Position numbers and translations under genes: made by a program
Notes under the pieces: model-generated
Databases searched by the model: none
Seen by the model: only the letters and a program-made list of their open reading frames with translations
Told to the model about the DNA's origin: nothing
DNA from: Dallia pectoralis
Taxonomy: Eukaryota > Chordata > Actinopteri > Esociformes > Umbridae
NCBI GenBank assembly: GCA_029465975.1
Contig: CM055758.1
Span: 6,661,798 to 6,725,797 of the forward strand
Length of the DNA: 64,000 nucleotides
Direction: 5' to 3'
Part shown: positions 1 through 11,607 of the stretch, in pieces
Numbering within the stretch: the first letter of the stretch is position 1
How the letters are laid out: every line of letters starts with the position of its first letter

Positions 1-40
1 GGTGAACGTCGAAATGGCACGTGAAGTCTACAGTTTGTGT

Positions 41-838
41 TTAAATATGGGAGACCTTCTCCAGATCCTCCATGACCAGGTCCTGCTCCTTCACGTCGCT
101 CCCCGACGTCTGCCTGCCCGATGTCGGCCCGGCAACCTCCTCCCGACCCGGGCCCTTCCCATTCGCCACTGCCAAACCTGACGCCAGCCTCGACCCGAAC
201 AAACTTGGCCCTGCCGGTAGGTGCAGGTTTGCCGGCAAAACGGCGTTGCCTTGGACGCGATGCGCGCGGGTCCTCCGGCAGTCCGCGTCGGCGGAGCACA
301 GCCGGAACGTGAACGCCGCCTGGAACCCGCGCCGGAAGTTCTCGTTGAAGTAGCCGTAGATGATGGGGTTGACGGAGGAGTTGAAGAAGGCCAGCCAGTG
401 GGCCATCGGGTAGACGTAGATGTTGATGACGCGGTGCTGTCTCGCCGTGAGACTGGCGTAGTCGCTCAGCATCATCAGTGTCCACAACGGCAGCCATGAC
501 AGGATGAAGAGCAGCGCCACCACCAGCAGCATCTTGATCACCCTCTTCTTCTTCTTGGACACCGTGTGACGACGGTCGTCCGGGCCGTGCTTGGTACCGT
601 CGCTGCTGCTGCTGCCCCGGCCGGAGGTGGGCATTGCGGTCTTGAAGAGGGTGAATCCGATGCGGGCGTACATGATGACAATGAGCGACAGCGGTGCCAA
701 GTAGATGTTGGCGAATAGAACGGTGGTGTATATCTTCCTCATCTCCTGATTGGGCCAATTCTCTCTGCACCAGTAGAAGGGGCGGGTGTCGTCGTGTCCG
801 TCTGCGAGCGTGATGAGGACCCGATGCTCTTCGGTCAC
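41..838 (-). CDS. npffr2: npffr2 coding exon 4 (ECL2, TM5-TM7, C-tail)
   Basis: The terminal coding exon begins at GTG (838) after acceptor CATCCAAG and ends with TAA at 43-41. It contains the ECL2 cysteine in FYWCRENWPNQ, TM5, a basic third intracellular loop with a Ser-run (GRGSSSSDG) and KKKKRVIKMLL, then SWLPLW in TM6 and NSSVNPIIYGYFNENFRRGF in TM7/helix 8. The tail of about 90 residues is rich in Gly, Ser and Ala and ends in KVSHI. Confidence 0.94.
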   Translation of the reverse strand: MTEEHRVLITLADGHDDTRPFYWCRENWPNQEMRKIYTTVLFANIYLAPLSLIVIMYARIGFTLFKTAMPTSGRGSSSSDGTKHGPDDRRHTVSKKKKRVIKMLLVVALLFILSWLPLWTLMMLSDYASLTARQHRVINIYVYPMAHWLAFFNSSVNPIIYGYFNENFRRGFQAAFTFRLCSADADCRRTRAHRVQGNAVLPANLHLPAGPSLFGSRLASGLAVANGKGPGREEVAGPTSGRQTSGSDVKEQDLVMEDLEKVSHI

Positions 839-3800
839 CTTGGATGAGATTAAATTAACTTTAACGTCATTTAGATTCGTTTCAAAGTCCTCACTGGTGG
901 ATTTTTAGACAATTATTTTAGGAACAAAAGCGTTCTTCAGTTCCTTATTTTATTCAAAGGAAGGGGTTGTTTGTTTAGTGTCAGTTTAATTTGCAAATTA
1001 TTATGTGTTCTTGATGTGTTCGTGTATTTTTTTTTACCTTGATTTTGAATAATGTGTCTTTTTGTAGTCGCTTCATTAATTAAACATGACAGGAGCCCCA
1101 GTGGACAGTATACCTGAAGCATGACCCCTGATGGACACATCATGGAGATAGCCAGCACCCAAATGATGACGATAATCAGTGTTGACGTGGAGATGGTCAG
1201 TTTCTGCTTGAAGGGGTAGACGATGCAACGGAACCTTCCAGAAGAAAGAAGGGAAGAAAGAAGAGATTAGGGGTCATTCATTGTGAGTTGATTCGAGTTG
1301 ATACAAAGCTGCTAGGAAAAACTCCCTGATGGATCTAATTTAGGAAGAAACCTAGAGAGGAAACATGCACAGAGGGGTGGCCAGTCCTCTTCTGGCAGTG
1401 CTGATGACGTCAGAGGTAATAATTTTGTTAACAGACTAATCTCAAATAGAATGACAGATTAGGGGTTTCGTTATATAGCAGACATTCTGATGTAGAGGGA
1501 CGGACAGTTTGTGTAATATTAAGATAGCTAAGTGGAACAACGACACAATCCACATAAAGCACACCTCAATGAAATAGCTGTCAGCAACATCAGAGTTAGA
1601 AGAAAGTGAAAAAAGAGCCATCTTTAGTTCATAAAAAGTAGTGCTGGGGAAGGTGGAGAGGTTGAATTATTTTCTGATGTCCATTAAAAATTATTTCAGA
1701 AGTGAAACATGAAGTGAAACAAACCAATAGAAGGTAGAACAACAAAGCCGATGTCCATAATCAGTAGAAACTCTGAAAGCCAAAGCTTTCATAGTTGACA
1801 TACACACACACGCACGCGCACACACAATCACATACGCACACAAACTCACACAACTGAACTTGGCACATGAACCATTTGGAAGAAAGCTCACCTGTCCACA
1901 GCGATCGCCACCAGAGTGAAGACAGAAGCCGACACTGAAATCCCCTGAACCATCCCGCTCATTTTACACACTAAACTTCCAAAAGGCCAGCCTGCCAAAA
2001 GACACGCATGTTACAGTTCAAATGTGCATGGACATGAGACTCCTGGGACAAATGTGCGTGGACATGAGACACCTGGGACAGATGTGCGTGGACATGAGAC
2101 ACCTGGGACAGATGTGCGTGGACATGAGACACCTGGGACAGATGTGCGTGGACATGAGACACCTGGGAAAAAAGTGTGCGTGGACACGAGACATCTGGGA
2201 CAAATGTGCGTGGACATGAGACACCTGGGAAAAAAGTGTGCGTGGACATGGGACTCCTGGGACAGATGTGCGTGGACAGGAGACTTCTGGGACAGATGTG
2301 CGTGGACATGTGACACCTGGGACAGATGTGCGTAGACGTGAGACACCTGGGAGAGCTAACGAGGAATGTGATCCTGAGCGTGAGTCCCCTTTCCATGTGA
2401 GATAGATCGATAAGATGACTTGATTTCACGCTTAAACGTGTGTTGTCGTGACTGCGTTAAGGGAATGCTTAGACAAGACACGCCTCGTGAATGAAACTTG
2501 ACAAACGGACAACGGGAGAACATAGATAGCACTCTGAACCGTCAGAATGTTCGACGCCATGGATGACAGTCTTACTCTAATTCCATCCATGCTCGCTTAC
2601 GTCAGAACGTAAGCGAGCAATCCTTTAAGAAAACAATGGCTGTGTCAGCAACACTCCCACAGACATAGAAGACAGGGACACGTTTAGAAGTTCACAGACA
2701 CAGGGATTGTATTAGGTTACTGTGGTTTAGGTCGAAGTGGGTTAAGCTTGAGACTAGGGATAGGGTTAAGTTTGAGACTAGGGATAGGGTTAGGTTTGAG
2801 ACTAGAGATAGGGTTAGGTTTGAGACTAGAGATAGGGTTAGGTTTGAGACTAGAGATAGGGTTAGGTTTGAGACTAGAGATAGGGTTAGGTTTGAGACTA
2901 GAGATAGGGTTAGGTTTGAGACTAGAGATAGGGTTAGGTTTGAGACTAGAGATAGGGTTAGGTTTGAGACTAGAGATAGGGTTAGGTTTGAGACTAGAGA
3001 TAGGGTTAGGTTTGAGACTAGAGATAGGGTTAGGTTTGAGACTAGAGATAGGGTTAGGTTTGAGACTAGAGATAGGGTTAGGTTTGAGACTAGAGATAGG
3101 GTTAGGTTTGAGACTAGAGATAGGGTTAGGTTTGAGACTAGAGATAGGGTTAGGCTTGAGACTAGGGATAGGGTTAGGTTTGAGACTAGAGATAGGGTTA
3201 GGTTTGAGACTAGAGATAGGCTTAGGTTTGAGACTAGAGATAGGGTTAGGTTTGAGACTAGAGATAGGGTTAGGTTTGAGACTAGATATAGGGTTAGGTT
3301 TGAGACTAGAGATAGGGTTAGGCTTGAGACTAGGGATAGGGTTAGGTTTGAGACTAGAGATAGGGTTAGGTTTGAGACTAGAGATAGGGTTAGGTTTGAG
3401 ACTATAGATAGGGTTAGGTTTGAGACTAGAGATAGGGTTAGGTTTGAGACTAGAGATAGGGTTAGGTTTGAGACTAGAGATAGGGTTAGGTTTGAGACTA
3501 GAGATAGGGTTAGGTTTGAGACTAGAGATAGGGTTAGGTTTGAGACTAGTGATAGGGTTAAGCTTGAGACTAGAGATAGGGTTAAGTTTGAGACTAGGGA
3601 TAAAGTTAGCCTTTGGCTACTAACCTGTTATAATGTTGTCGACCAGGGTGGTTGGCATGCAAAACATGCCCACCAGTAGATCACTGATGGCCAAGTTGAG
3701 AATGAAGAGGTTGGTGACCGTCCTCATCTTTTTGCTCCGGAGAACGATGAAACACACCACGCCATTCCCCACCATACAGACCAGAAATATGAGCAGATAG

Positions 3801-3976
3801 GACACGATGAAGACCGCCGCCACAGAGGGCTCGTGGAGGTAGAAATCCACATAGGTGATATTCTGTTGGGGATCGGGTGGGTGGAGGGGGTACTGGAAGT
3901 CACTAGAGGAGTTGGAGAAAGTGGTGTTCCAGATTTCTGCGCTGTTGGAGCTGTTGGGGTGTCCAGTCTGTGGCAT
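41..3976 (-). CDS. npffr2: Neuropeptide FF receptor 2-like GPCR, four coding exons
   Basis: Class-A G-protein-coupled receptor at the plasma membrane, expected to bind RFamide peptides such as neuropeptide FF. The coding exons are 3625-3976, 1892-1991, 1114-1234 and 41-838 on the minus strand. They total 1371 bases, giving 456 residues plus stop, and all splice phases agree. The protein has an N-glycosylated N-terminus, GNGVV in TM1, LAISDLL in TM2, a DRF motif (DRY variant) split between exons 2 and 3, SWLPLW in TM6 and NPIIY in TM7. Human NPFFR2, from memory, is similar throughout, for example in the WPNQEMRKIYTTVLFANIYL stretch. Synteny with slc4a4 supports NPFFR2 rather than NPFFR1. Which teleost paralogue (a or b) cannot be decided here. 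The 3'UTR leaves the window at position 1. Confidence 0.93.
839..1891 (-). other. npffr2 introns 2 and 3
   Basis: Intron 3 is 839-1113. Intron 2 is 1235-1891 and holds an impure CA/CGCA simple repeat at about 1800-1855. I see no further gene or mobile-element signature in either. Confidence 0.8.
1114..1234 (-). CDS. npffr2: npffr2 coding exon 3 (ICL2-TM4)
   Basis: A 121-base exon. Its first base completes the Arg of the DRF motif, then it reads FRCIVYPFKQKLTIST and TM4 (IIWVLAISMM). It ends GTC ATG CTT CAG before donor GTATAC. The acceptor is preceded by a CTTT-rich tract. Confidence 0.92.
1892..1991 (-). CDS. npffr2: npffr2 coding exon 2 (ECL1-TM3)
   Basis: A 100-base exon after acceptor TTTTGGCAG. 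It begins by completing a Gly codon, then reads WPFGSLVCKMSGMVQGIS and runs through TM3 to AVD plus AG, before donor GTGAGC. The Cys in VCKMSG is the conserved TM3 disulphide cysteine. Confidence 0.93.
2022..2352. repeat. 30-bp minisatellite in npffr2 intron 1
   Basis: About 11 tandem units of roughly 30 bases (33 in some copies), core GTGGACATGAGACACCTGGG. The array begins about 30 bases from the exon 2 acceptor at 1992. Open frames across it are artefacts of a unit length divisible by three. Confidence 0.95.
2741..3606. repeat. 24-bp telomere-like minisatellite in npffr2 intron 1
   Basis: About 36 nearly identical 24-base units with core TAGGGTTAGGTTTGAGAC. Each unit contains GGGTTAGG, so it resembles a degenerate interstitial telomeric sequence, but the unit is not a hexamer multiple of TTAGGG alone. 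The array ends about 18 bases from the exon 1 donor (3624). On the transcript strand every unit carries CCTAACCC, which contains a branch-point-like CTAAC. Confidence 0.96.
3625..3976 (-). CDS. npffr2: npffr2 coding exon 1 (N-terminus, TM1-TM2)
   Basis: The ATG is at 3976-3974. The extracellular N-terminus carries several N-glycosylation sequons (NSS, NTT, NSS, NIT). TM1 follows with GNGVVCFIVL, then TM2 with NLFILNLAISDLLVG. The exon ends ATA ACA G before donor GTTAGT (3624). A pyrimidine tract and AG acceptors (exon start at 3991 or 3984) lie just upstream of the ATG, so at least one untranslated exon probably lies further upstream. Confidence 0.93.
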
Positions 3977-3991
3977 GGTGGAACCTAAGGG

Positions 3992-4062
3992 CTGAGGGAA
4001 GGAGGGAGGGGGAAAAAGACTGTTAGAAAAACATTTTTATGTTGTGCATGAAGAGTCCCTGT
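3992..4062. other. Region just upstream of the npffr2 ATG exon
   Basis: On the minus strand this is a C/T-rich tract ending in AG, as expected for a 3' splice site ahead of the ATG exon. Promoter elements are not recognisable here. Confidence 0.5.
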
Positions 4063-4830
4063 AGGCATCTCTATGGGTGTCTAGTGGCAATAGTCAGGGC
4101 CTGACAGTAGGGAGACCTCTAGGCATCTCTATGGATGTCTAGTGGCAATAGTCAGGGCCTGACAGTAGGGAGACCTCTAGGCATCTCTATGGGTGCCCAT
4201 TGGCATTAGTCAGGGCCTGACAACAGGGAGACCTCTAGGCATCTCTATGGGTGTCTAGTGGCAATAGTCAGGGCCGGACAGCAGGGAGACCTCTAGGCAT
4301 CTCTATGGGTGTCTAGTGACAATAGCCAGGGTTGGACAGCAGGGAGACCTCTAGGCATCTCTATGGGTGTCTAGTGACAATAGCCAGGGCCGGACAGCAG
4401 GGAGACCTCTAGGCATCTCTATGGGTGTCTAGTGACAATAGTCAGTGCCTGACAGCAGGGAGACCTCAAGGCATCTCTATGGGTGTCTAGTGACAATAGT
4501 CAGGGCCTGACAACAGGGAGACCTCTAGGCATCTCTATGGGTGTCTAGTGGCAATAGTCAGGGCCGGACAGCAGGGAGACCTCTAGGCATCTCTATGGGT
4601 GTCTAGTGACAATAGCCAGGGCCGGACAGCAGGGAGACCTCAAGGCATCTCTATGGGTGTCTAGTGACAATAGTCAGTGCCTGACAGCAGGGAGACCTCA
4701 AGGCATCTCTATGGGTGTCTAGTGACAATAGTCAGGGCCGGACAGCAGGGAGACCTCTAGGCATCTCTATGGGTGTCTAGTGGCAATAGTCAGGGCCGGA
4801 CAGCAGGGAGACCTCTAGGCATGTTTGTGC
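4063..4830. repeat. 58-bp minisatellite upstream of npffr2
   Basis: About 13 tandem copies of a 58-base unit with core AGGCATCTCTATGGGTGTCT. Copies vary at GACAGCAG/GACAGTAG/GACAACAG and at GTGGCAATAG/GTGACAATAG. A two-variant mosaic suggests repeated unequal exchange. Confidence 0.95.
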
Positions 4831-5048
4831 CTAAGTTTATGTTGTCCACAATTAGAAGCCTCTAATTGGGGATCCTATAATTTAGGCTTTTTCCACAATC
4901 TGTGTGGAGTATTGTTTATTCTGTGTTGTATTTAAGTTTACGGTTGTGCTGTGCCTTTGTTTTGTCTGTTATGTTAAGGAGACACATTTGAATAAATGTT
5001 TTTGCTTCGCTCTGCGCCTTGTGTCCTAGCCCATTACCAAATGTGACA
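4822..5048 (+). mobile_element. Possible solo LTR fragment
   Basis: The stretch starts TGTTTGTGCC at the edge of the 58-bp array, has AATAAA near 4990 followed by a GCTCTGCGCCTTGTG tail, and ends ATGTGACA. Its composition and layout resemble teleost LTR 3' regions ending TG...CA. No duplicated target site was verified, so this is weak. Confidence 0.3.
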
Positions 5049-5284
5049 ATGTAATTCAGGTTGAGATGGTTTGTTACAGTCTTGTTGGTTCTTTTCATTT
5101 ACATTTACATTTCCTTTCATATTTAAGCTCTTCGATTGAGAAATATTATTGTAATAGTGCTTTTTTCATTATTAATTAATCTTGCTACCGACGCACATGG
5201 TGACACAGGTTACGGTGGCAATTCACGGTCAATTTCTCAAACCTGTGGCTTTTGAAATTGCAATTAGTTTCTGTTATCAAATAG

Positions 5285-6240
5285 TCTGTTAGTTCTCACG
5301 TGGATGCACTGAGCAGGCTAAATACTGAGCAATGGGAAGCAGAAAATAACTGTCAAAAGAATTGAATTTCATTAAGATGGAAAAGGGAGATAAAAATATT
5401 TCTGAAGCCTTACAAATGCCAATCAATGGTACCCAATCACAAGAAGTAGAACATTCTGGGATCTTTAGATAGCAAGCCACGGTCAGGAAGACTTAGAAAG
5501 ATTTCGGCTAAAAATGCTAGACGAATTGTTCAGGACGAAGAAAAAAAACCTCAGGAGAAATACAGGCTGTTCTGGAAAAATAAAGTGTGGTTGTTTTAAA
5601 TAGCACAATTTGAAGACAACGAAAAAAATTAAAATGAGCTGCATGGTCAAAGCCGGATTACAATACGCCCGACAACACGCCTCACGGGTTCTATCACACT
5701 GCAATTTGGAGCGACAAGACCAAAATAGAGAGTCACTCACAACCATACGCGCAGTGTTTTGAGAGGAGTCAACAAGGTCTATACTGAGAAGAATATCCTA
5801 TCCACTGTGAAGCATGGTGGTGGCTCCCTGATGTTTAGACGGTGTGTGATCTCAAGAGGCACAGAGAATCTTGTGAAAATTTAACTTTGCACGACCTGGA
5901 GGCATTTTGCCAGGACGAATGGGCGGCTCTACCACCCGCGAGAATGCAGGGCCTCATAGATAACAATTGCAAAAGACTGCATGCTGTCATTGATGCTATA
6001 GGGGACAATACACAATATTAATAACTAAGGGTATGCAGACTTTAAAGGTCCTTTTATTTGTTTCTTTGTTGCCATGTTTGTTTTTATGATTGTGTCATTC
6101 TGTTCTATCCTACAGTTGACTATAAATCCCATGAGAAATAAAAGAAATGGGTTTTGCCTGCTCACTCATGTTTTCTAAAAAATATGGTACAAATATTACC
6201 AATTCTCCAAGGGTGTGCAATCTTCAGAGCTACAGTATGT
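5285..6240 (+). mobile_element. Tc1-like DNA transposon fossil
   Basis: Decayed Tc1/mariner-family copy on the plus strand. Around 5475-5550 it translates to KPRSGRLRKISAKNARRIV, the typical linker after the Tc1 DNA-binding domain. Around 5805-5835 it reads VKHGGGSLMF, part of the catalytic core. Stops and frameshifts separate these pieces, so it is inactive. The right end near 6200-6235 (AAGGGTGTGCAATCTTC) looks like a Tc1 terminal repeat. The left end is not resolved. Confidence 0.8.
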
Positions 6241-6405
6241 GCATATATATAAAAAAAGTAAACACACCCCAATGCCAGGTTTTTGTCATGCAAATTTTTT
6301 TTCCCACCTTTAATGTGACCTATAATGTAAACAATTCAATTGAAAAACAAACTAAATAAATTCTGGTTATTGCAAGGTTTTTATGTTTCATTTTCCCCCC
6401 TCAAC

Positions 6406-6406
<1 letters not shown>

Positions 6407-6446
<40 letters not shown>
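6407..6446. repeat. (GT)n microsatellite
   Basis: About 20 GT dinucleotides, ending in GCGC. Confidence 0.98.
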
Positions 6447-6448
<2 letters not shown>

Positions 6449-7760
6449 ATTTGTGTATGTGACCATAAGATGCTTAACCTTTCCCCGTCTATCTACTGAT
6501 TCTCGTCAATACAATCTATGTGACGTTGCCAGGACCCAGTTAAAATGTAAAATGCCACCAGATTATTTAATCAGCCGAGAGATAATACCTCAGTAGGAGC
6601 TCAAACAATCAACAGGTTATAAGAGGCAATCCCACACAGCCAAAGTGGACATTGATTGGTTATTATACAAACTGGTCTCCAGAAGTCAACAAGGACCGGA
6701 CATTTTGTTGTGATTCAGTCAATCGTGTGCTGTCACTCCGTCCCCTCCACCAGCACAGATGATGAAGGGATGATTATGTGCGAGACATGTCGTTGTATTG
6801 CTGACGTATAGCCATTGCCGTATTCTCTGGTACCCCGCTGAGCACCAACACATTAGTTATCTGTCATCTGTCTGGCTTAAAAACTCCTACAATTCCCAGT
6901 CAAAGTATCGGAGAGAATAACGATCGGCTTCAACTGACTTTTTCTCTGATGTGTTCAAAGTGTAGCGATGATTGATATCTCCAGTGAGATCTTTAAGGCC
7001 GTCGTCACGTTCACCGAGATGACAGGAAGTTCCAAAGTGTTATTTTTAATTAATTTAATTCATAATGTACCCTGCATGTTTTTGGGGGTGTTGGAATGAG
7101 AAAAAAGGAGTAATTAAATGTTTGAATAGTGAATCGTTTTTAGCATGGCCTTCACCATGTCTTAAATGACATCAGCTTACAGCAGCGAGGTTTATCGAGA
7201 CACATACAAGCATCCAGAATTATTTGCACTTGATAAAAATTTCAAAAATGCCATTGTGGTTATTATCATCGTCGTTCACTGCAAATATGGGAGAGAAATA
7301 ATCAGAAAAGACGTGCGTTGCATAATTATTGGCACACATGAACATTTTTACTTATGGCCTGGGAACCAGAATGTTGCAGGTTTTCTCCTAAGATTTCTCT
7401 GGACCCCTGTTGCATCCATTTTGTGTTTTTGAGTCTCCAGGTCTCCAGGCCTTTAACACACCGAGAGGCATCCTCATTACATAATGCTGGCCCCACCAAT
7501 TGCTTTAATTAGAGATGTTGTTCTTTGGATAATGTGCAGTGTGAGGCTTCATCAGGCCATGTACTAGTCTTTCATGTTGTCTCGTTGATTTTCCTATTTG
7601 CACTCTGGCGCCCTCTAGACAAATTTGATGTGAGTTGTTTTTTGCCACTCTCGCATAAAGGCAACTTTTGTGAGGCAACCGGGCTATTGGTGCAGTATAC
7701 ACAATGTCCGGACATCCTCTTTATGGCAGATACTTAAAGGCTTCAGTTTTGTGCCCTCGG

Positions 7761-7825
7761 GTGGTCTGGTGGTCTGATTGTCTGATTGTCTGGTGGTCTG
7801 ATGCTCTGATGCTCTGATGGTCTAA
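7761..7825. repeat. Short TCTG-rich tandem repeat
   Basis: Eight or nine imperfect 8-9 base units of the type GGTCTGATT/GCTCTGAT. Confidence 0.85.
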
Positions 7826-9263
7826 TTGCTTACAAAAAACATCAATGTCTGAGTAGAGCCCTGACCAAAATCCTAAAGATGATCTGACCTGAACCAGTCT
7901 AATGTCAATTTATTGTTTTTCAGTAGCCCAAACAAGCGTATTCCTCTCATTGGTATTGTACCATAAAGGCCTGAATTATTCAGTCTCCTCTAAAAGTTTA
8001 CTGTTGAGATGTGTCTGTCCGTTGAACTCTTTGAAACTCTTTCTTTGGGCCGCAATCTGTGGCACAGTAAATTGCAAACTTCTGAGGCTGGTAACTAAAG
8101 AACTTAGACTCGCCGCAGAGGTAATTCTGGGTCTTACTTGTAATGGTCCTCATGAGAGCTTGTTTGGTCATAGCGTTTGATGTTTTTTGCGACAGATCTT
8201 GACAAAACTTTCACAGTTCTTGAAATGTTCCAGATTGACTGCAGGACTTTCATGTCTTAAAGTAATGATGGTCTGTCATTTCAGCTGTTCTTAAAAACAT
8301 GGACTACCACAATGTAAACATAATGATGGTCTTTTGTATACCCATTCTAGTTCATAAAGAAGGAAGGAAATTCCACATATATTAAGAAGAGCTTTTAACC
8401 TGTTGATTGAAATGCATCTCAGGAGAATGCATATATAGTGCGCACAAGAAAACACATTTACCCCCTGCAGAAATGCTGGTCAAGACCAGATTTTGCAACA
8501 GATTGAGACCAAGAAAAAACTCTAGCCTTCAGAGCCCAGTGAAGAGGCAGCCCTTTTAGCCTACAGCACTGGTTAAAGGACAACATGTTTTGAATGGTAG
8601 ACTACATGAATGTTTGAGTTAAATAGAAATAATATGAGCTATAGGAAACTAATGACATGAACAACACAATAGTTGCTCACGTTGTTCAATGCTATCAAAA
8701 ATATAAAGTGAATTATAAATAAAATTATTATTATTATTATCATAAACGCTACATTCAATTTCAAAATGAAATGACAGAATATATTTTCTTGTTTAATGTC
8801 ATTAGAATTCTAAATTGAGTTCCACCGCAAAACCATTAATCAACAGCGAATACATCTAGTTATTTAGGGAAATTTCAGAACCTCGGACAGCAGCGGGTTC
8901 CACCTTTCCAATCTTACACACCATAACACGATGACAAAAGTTGTGGAAATAATTCCGATTGTACAAATCTATACATCGCTGTTATTCAACATACAATGAA
9001 ATGCCTTGAAATTCACACAAACGCACTTTCAGCTTGTGAATATACTTATATGCTTAATATGAAATACATGCAAACGGATGGACTGCAAAAAATAGATCAT
9101 TCTTAAGCGCTGTGAGCTCTGCCTTATGAGCCCATAACTCTGCACAACTGAATCAAGTGACAAACAAGGCAACCATCTCTGCAGATGTCAAATATGATAT
9201 TCCTCATTGCACGTTAAAATCGAGGAAATGTGGGTAAATCCATTAAAAGACAAAGATCTTACC

Positions 9264-9450
9264 TAACTTTTTCTAAGAAAGCACTGAGTTAAACGCTCTC
9301 CGTGCATTGTCAGTGCGGAGATCATCAGGGACTTGTGGCTCCGTGCTTGGGCACAAATACATCCGCCAACCAGCGTGTGAGGCTCGGAATGAGGAGGGAG
9401 ACTGCGCGTATGGGTGGGTAGGAGTATGTGATGTGATGCCCATAGCCCCA
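9264..9450 (-). other. Candidate npffr2 5' untranslated exon
   Basis: On the minus strand this GC-richer patch ends in AAAAAGTTAG followed by donor-like GTAAGATC. It lies 5.3 kb upstream of the npffr2 ATG exon, which itself begins after a 3' splice site and therefore needs an upstream exon. There is no direct evidence of transcription. Confidence 0.25.
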
Positions 9451-11397
9451 CCCAAGTCATCTCGGAATGGAGGTCAAAGATGAAAGACAATATTAGACTA
9501 ACTTTATAAGTGGTCAGGATATTAGAAATGAATTGGTCATACAAAATAATGGATCACAAAATGTTTCTACCTAAAACTGATTTTCTTAGTGTGTAGCTTA
9601 ATATCACGATGCATACCTGTACGGGTTAATAATGACAAAGACAATCTATTAGTGTCAGTCCTGTCAGGAGATTTTCAGCACAGGAGGAACATTAGATTGG
9701 TGCCATGGCAACTCCCAAGCAATTTCACAGATTTACTACTCTTGATTTACTACTAGGTTTCTACTTTTTTTATTACAACATTAACATGCTATACCGTATA
9801 AGCCTAAGCAATGTGTTGATGTTTATACACTATTTGATTGATGCAACAAACCAAACAAGTAAATCATATTCCTGTTAATTTCTGGACATTGACAAATCAC
9901 CAAAGGACATGGACGCTAATTAACTACTGCAGACAATATTTTATGCATGTATGGGGTTCCAGAGAGGATTCTGGGAATGCCGATATGAAACTGTTATGAA
10001 ACAAATGTTAGTTACAGCAACGTAGCCTGTCTGTGCTGGTGGTGATATTTCATTGTCAGTGATTGTCACGCCAAACATGTTTGTCGGCAAGACAGCACAT
10101 AGAACCGTGACCAGGCTAACACACAGTCATGATCTTCATGACATATCTGCTGGGTGCAATGTACTGTCCTGGCTCAGGCAGGTATGGCCCTTGATGTTAA
10201 AAAAATACTTGATGGCAGGCACATTGTTTCAATTACCTGCATGTTTGACAGAATAGATGATTTTAAACCTCCTCTGGCTGTCACATTAGGCATCTCTCTG
10301 CCATGGGGGAAAGACGATTACCACAGCATCTTCACAGTTTCCAGAGGAGTAGATGAGGAAGTAATTAATGATCTGAGTGTGCCGTGCTAGTGTCTGTGTG
10401 TGTGTGTGTGTACGTGTGTGTGTACATGTGTGTGTGCATTGTGTTATTGTGTGAACTCATTTACTGTACTGTGTGCTGCAACACAAATGATACTCATTAA
10501 TATTTAATTATAATTTTGAGTTTCAGTCGCAACCACTGGGCGCATCTCAAATCGCATCCTATCTCCTACAGTACACGGCTTTCGACCAGAGCCAGAAGTG
10601 CACACTATATAACGAGACTAGGGCTCCATTTGGGGCACTTTGTAATACTCTCCGTGCATACTACCTACTCTACACTGGCCTTGTTTAACCCTTCGTTTAA
10701 CCCTATCAGGCTGCTCAGGAAGGATAACAGAAGGACCCCATTGTGCTGCAGCTTTTCTTAGACACAGAATCCCAGAGGATTTTATTTTGTTTAGCATTCT
10801 TTCGACATTACCGTAACGTAATAATAATCTGGGTTAAAGGTCAGGGTTTTATCCTGCATGTAAATGCATTTATATTGGATAGCGGAAAGCCTATTTGCGT
10901 GTGTGATTCCTGTTACAAAGGGTTTCAGCTTTGTTCAGTGCATCCCCTATTCCCATATTTTGGAATAATTCCACATATATTCCACATATACGTGTATATA
11001 TATATATATAATAATAATTATTCCCACAATTATTCCAAGTGGCCCTGAAATGAAACCCTGCAACCTTCACTTTTTCGGTGCTACAGGAATTGCATACGGA
11101 AATGGGTTTTCACTCACACATTATTGATGAAATAATCCACTATTTCAAGGTAAAACAAAGCTTTGTAGCCCCTACAACCCTCTGTGGATCATCCTGTTAA
11201 TTAATTCTCCTTACTGTTTAGGTTAATAAGGGGTCTCAAACGTTTATTCATCAAGGCACCCTTTTTCCCATATGGAAAATTGTTACACATATTAAAGCTG
11301 ATTTGTCATCTGTAGCACTTTGCCACTTTGTGACCGCTTCTCATGTAGAATATGCTATATGAATTCATTTCATGGATCTTCAAGGTAGTATAAGGAC

Positions 11398-11607
11398 AAG
11401 AAGATGATGATATATCAGGACAAGAAGATGATGATATATCAGGACATGATGATGATGATATATCAGGACATGATGAAGATGATATATCAGGACATGATGA
11501 AGATGAAATATCAGGACATGATGATGATGATGATGATGATGATGTATCAGGACATGATGATGATGATATATCAGGACATGATGAAGATGAAATATCAGGA
11601 CATGATG
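11398..11607. repeat. TATCAGGACATGATGATGA minisatellite, left part
   Basis: About nine units of 18-30 bases built from ATATCAGGACATGATG and a variable number of GAT trinucleotides. The same unit resumes at 12148, so one array has been split by the element between. Confidence 0.93.

Larger units (their letters stand above)
6447..11397. other. npffr2-slc4a4 spacer, mostly unique sequence
   Basis: No protein-coding gene is recognisable. It contains a short TCTG-type repeat (7761-7825), an impure GT repeat (10388-10440) and AT-rich stretches. A GC-richer patch near 9265-9450 could be an untranslated npffr2 exon (listed separately). No exon of GC, the mammalian gene at this position, could be found by reading for albumin-type Cys patterns. 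Confidence 0.6.

Noticed and set aside
2741..3623. 219-codon frame of repeated RLEIGLGL
   Set aside because: Readthrough of the 24-base intronic repeat; the real npffr2 exon is on the opposite strand.
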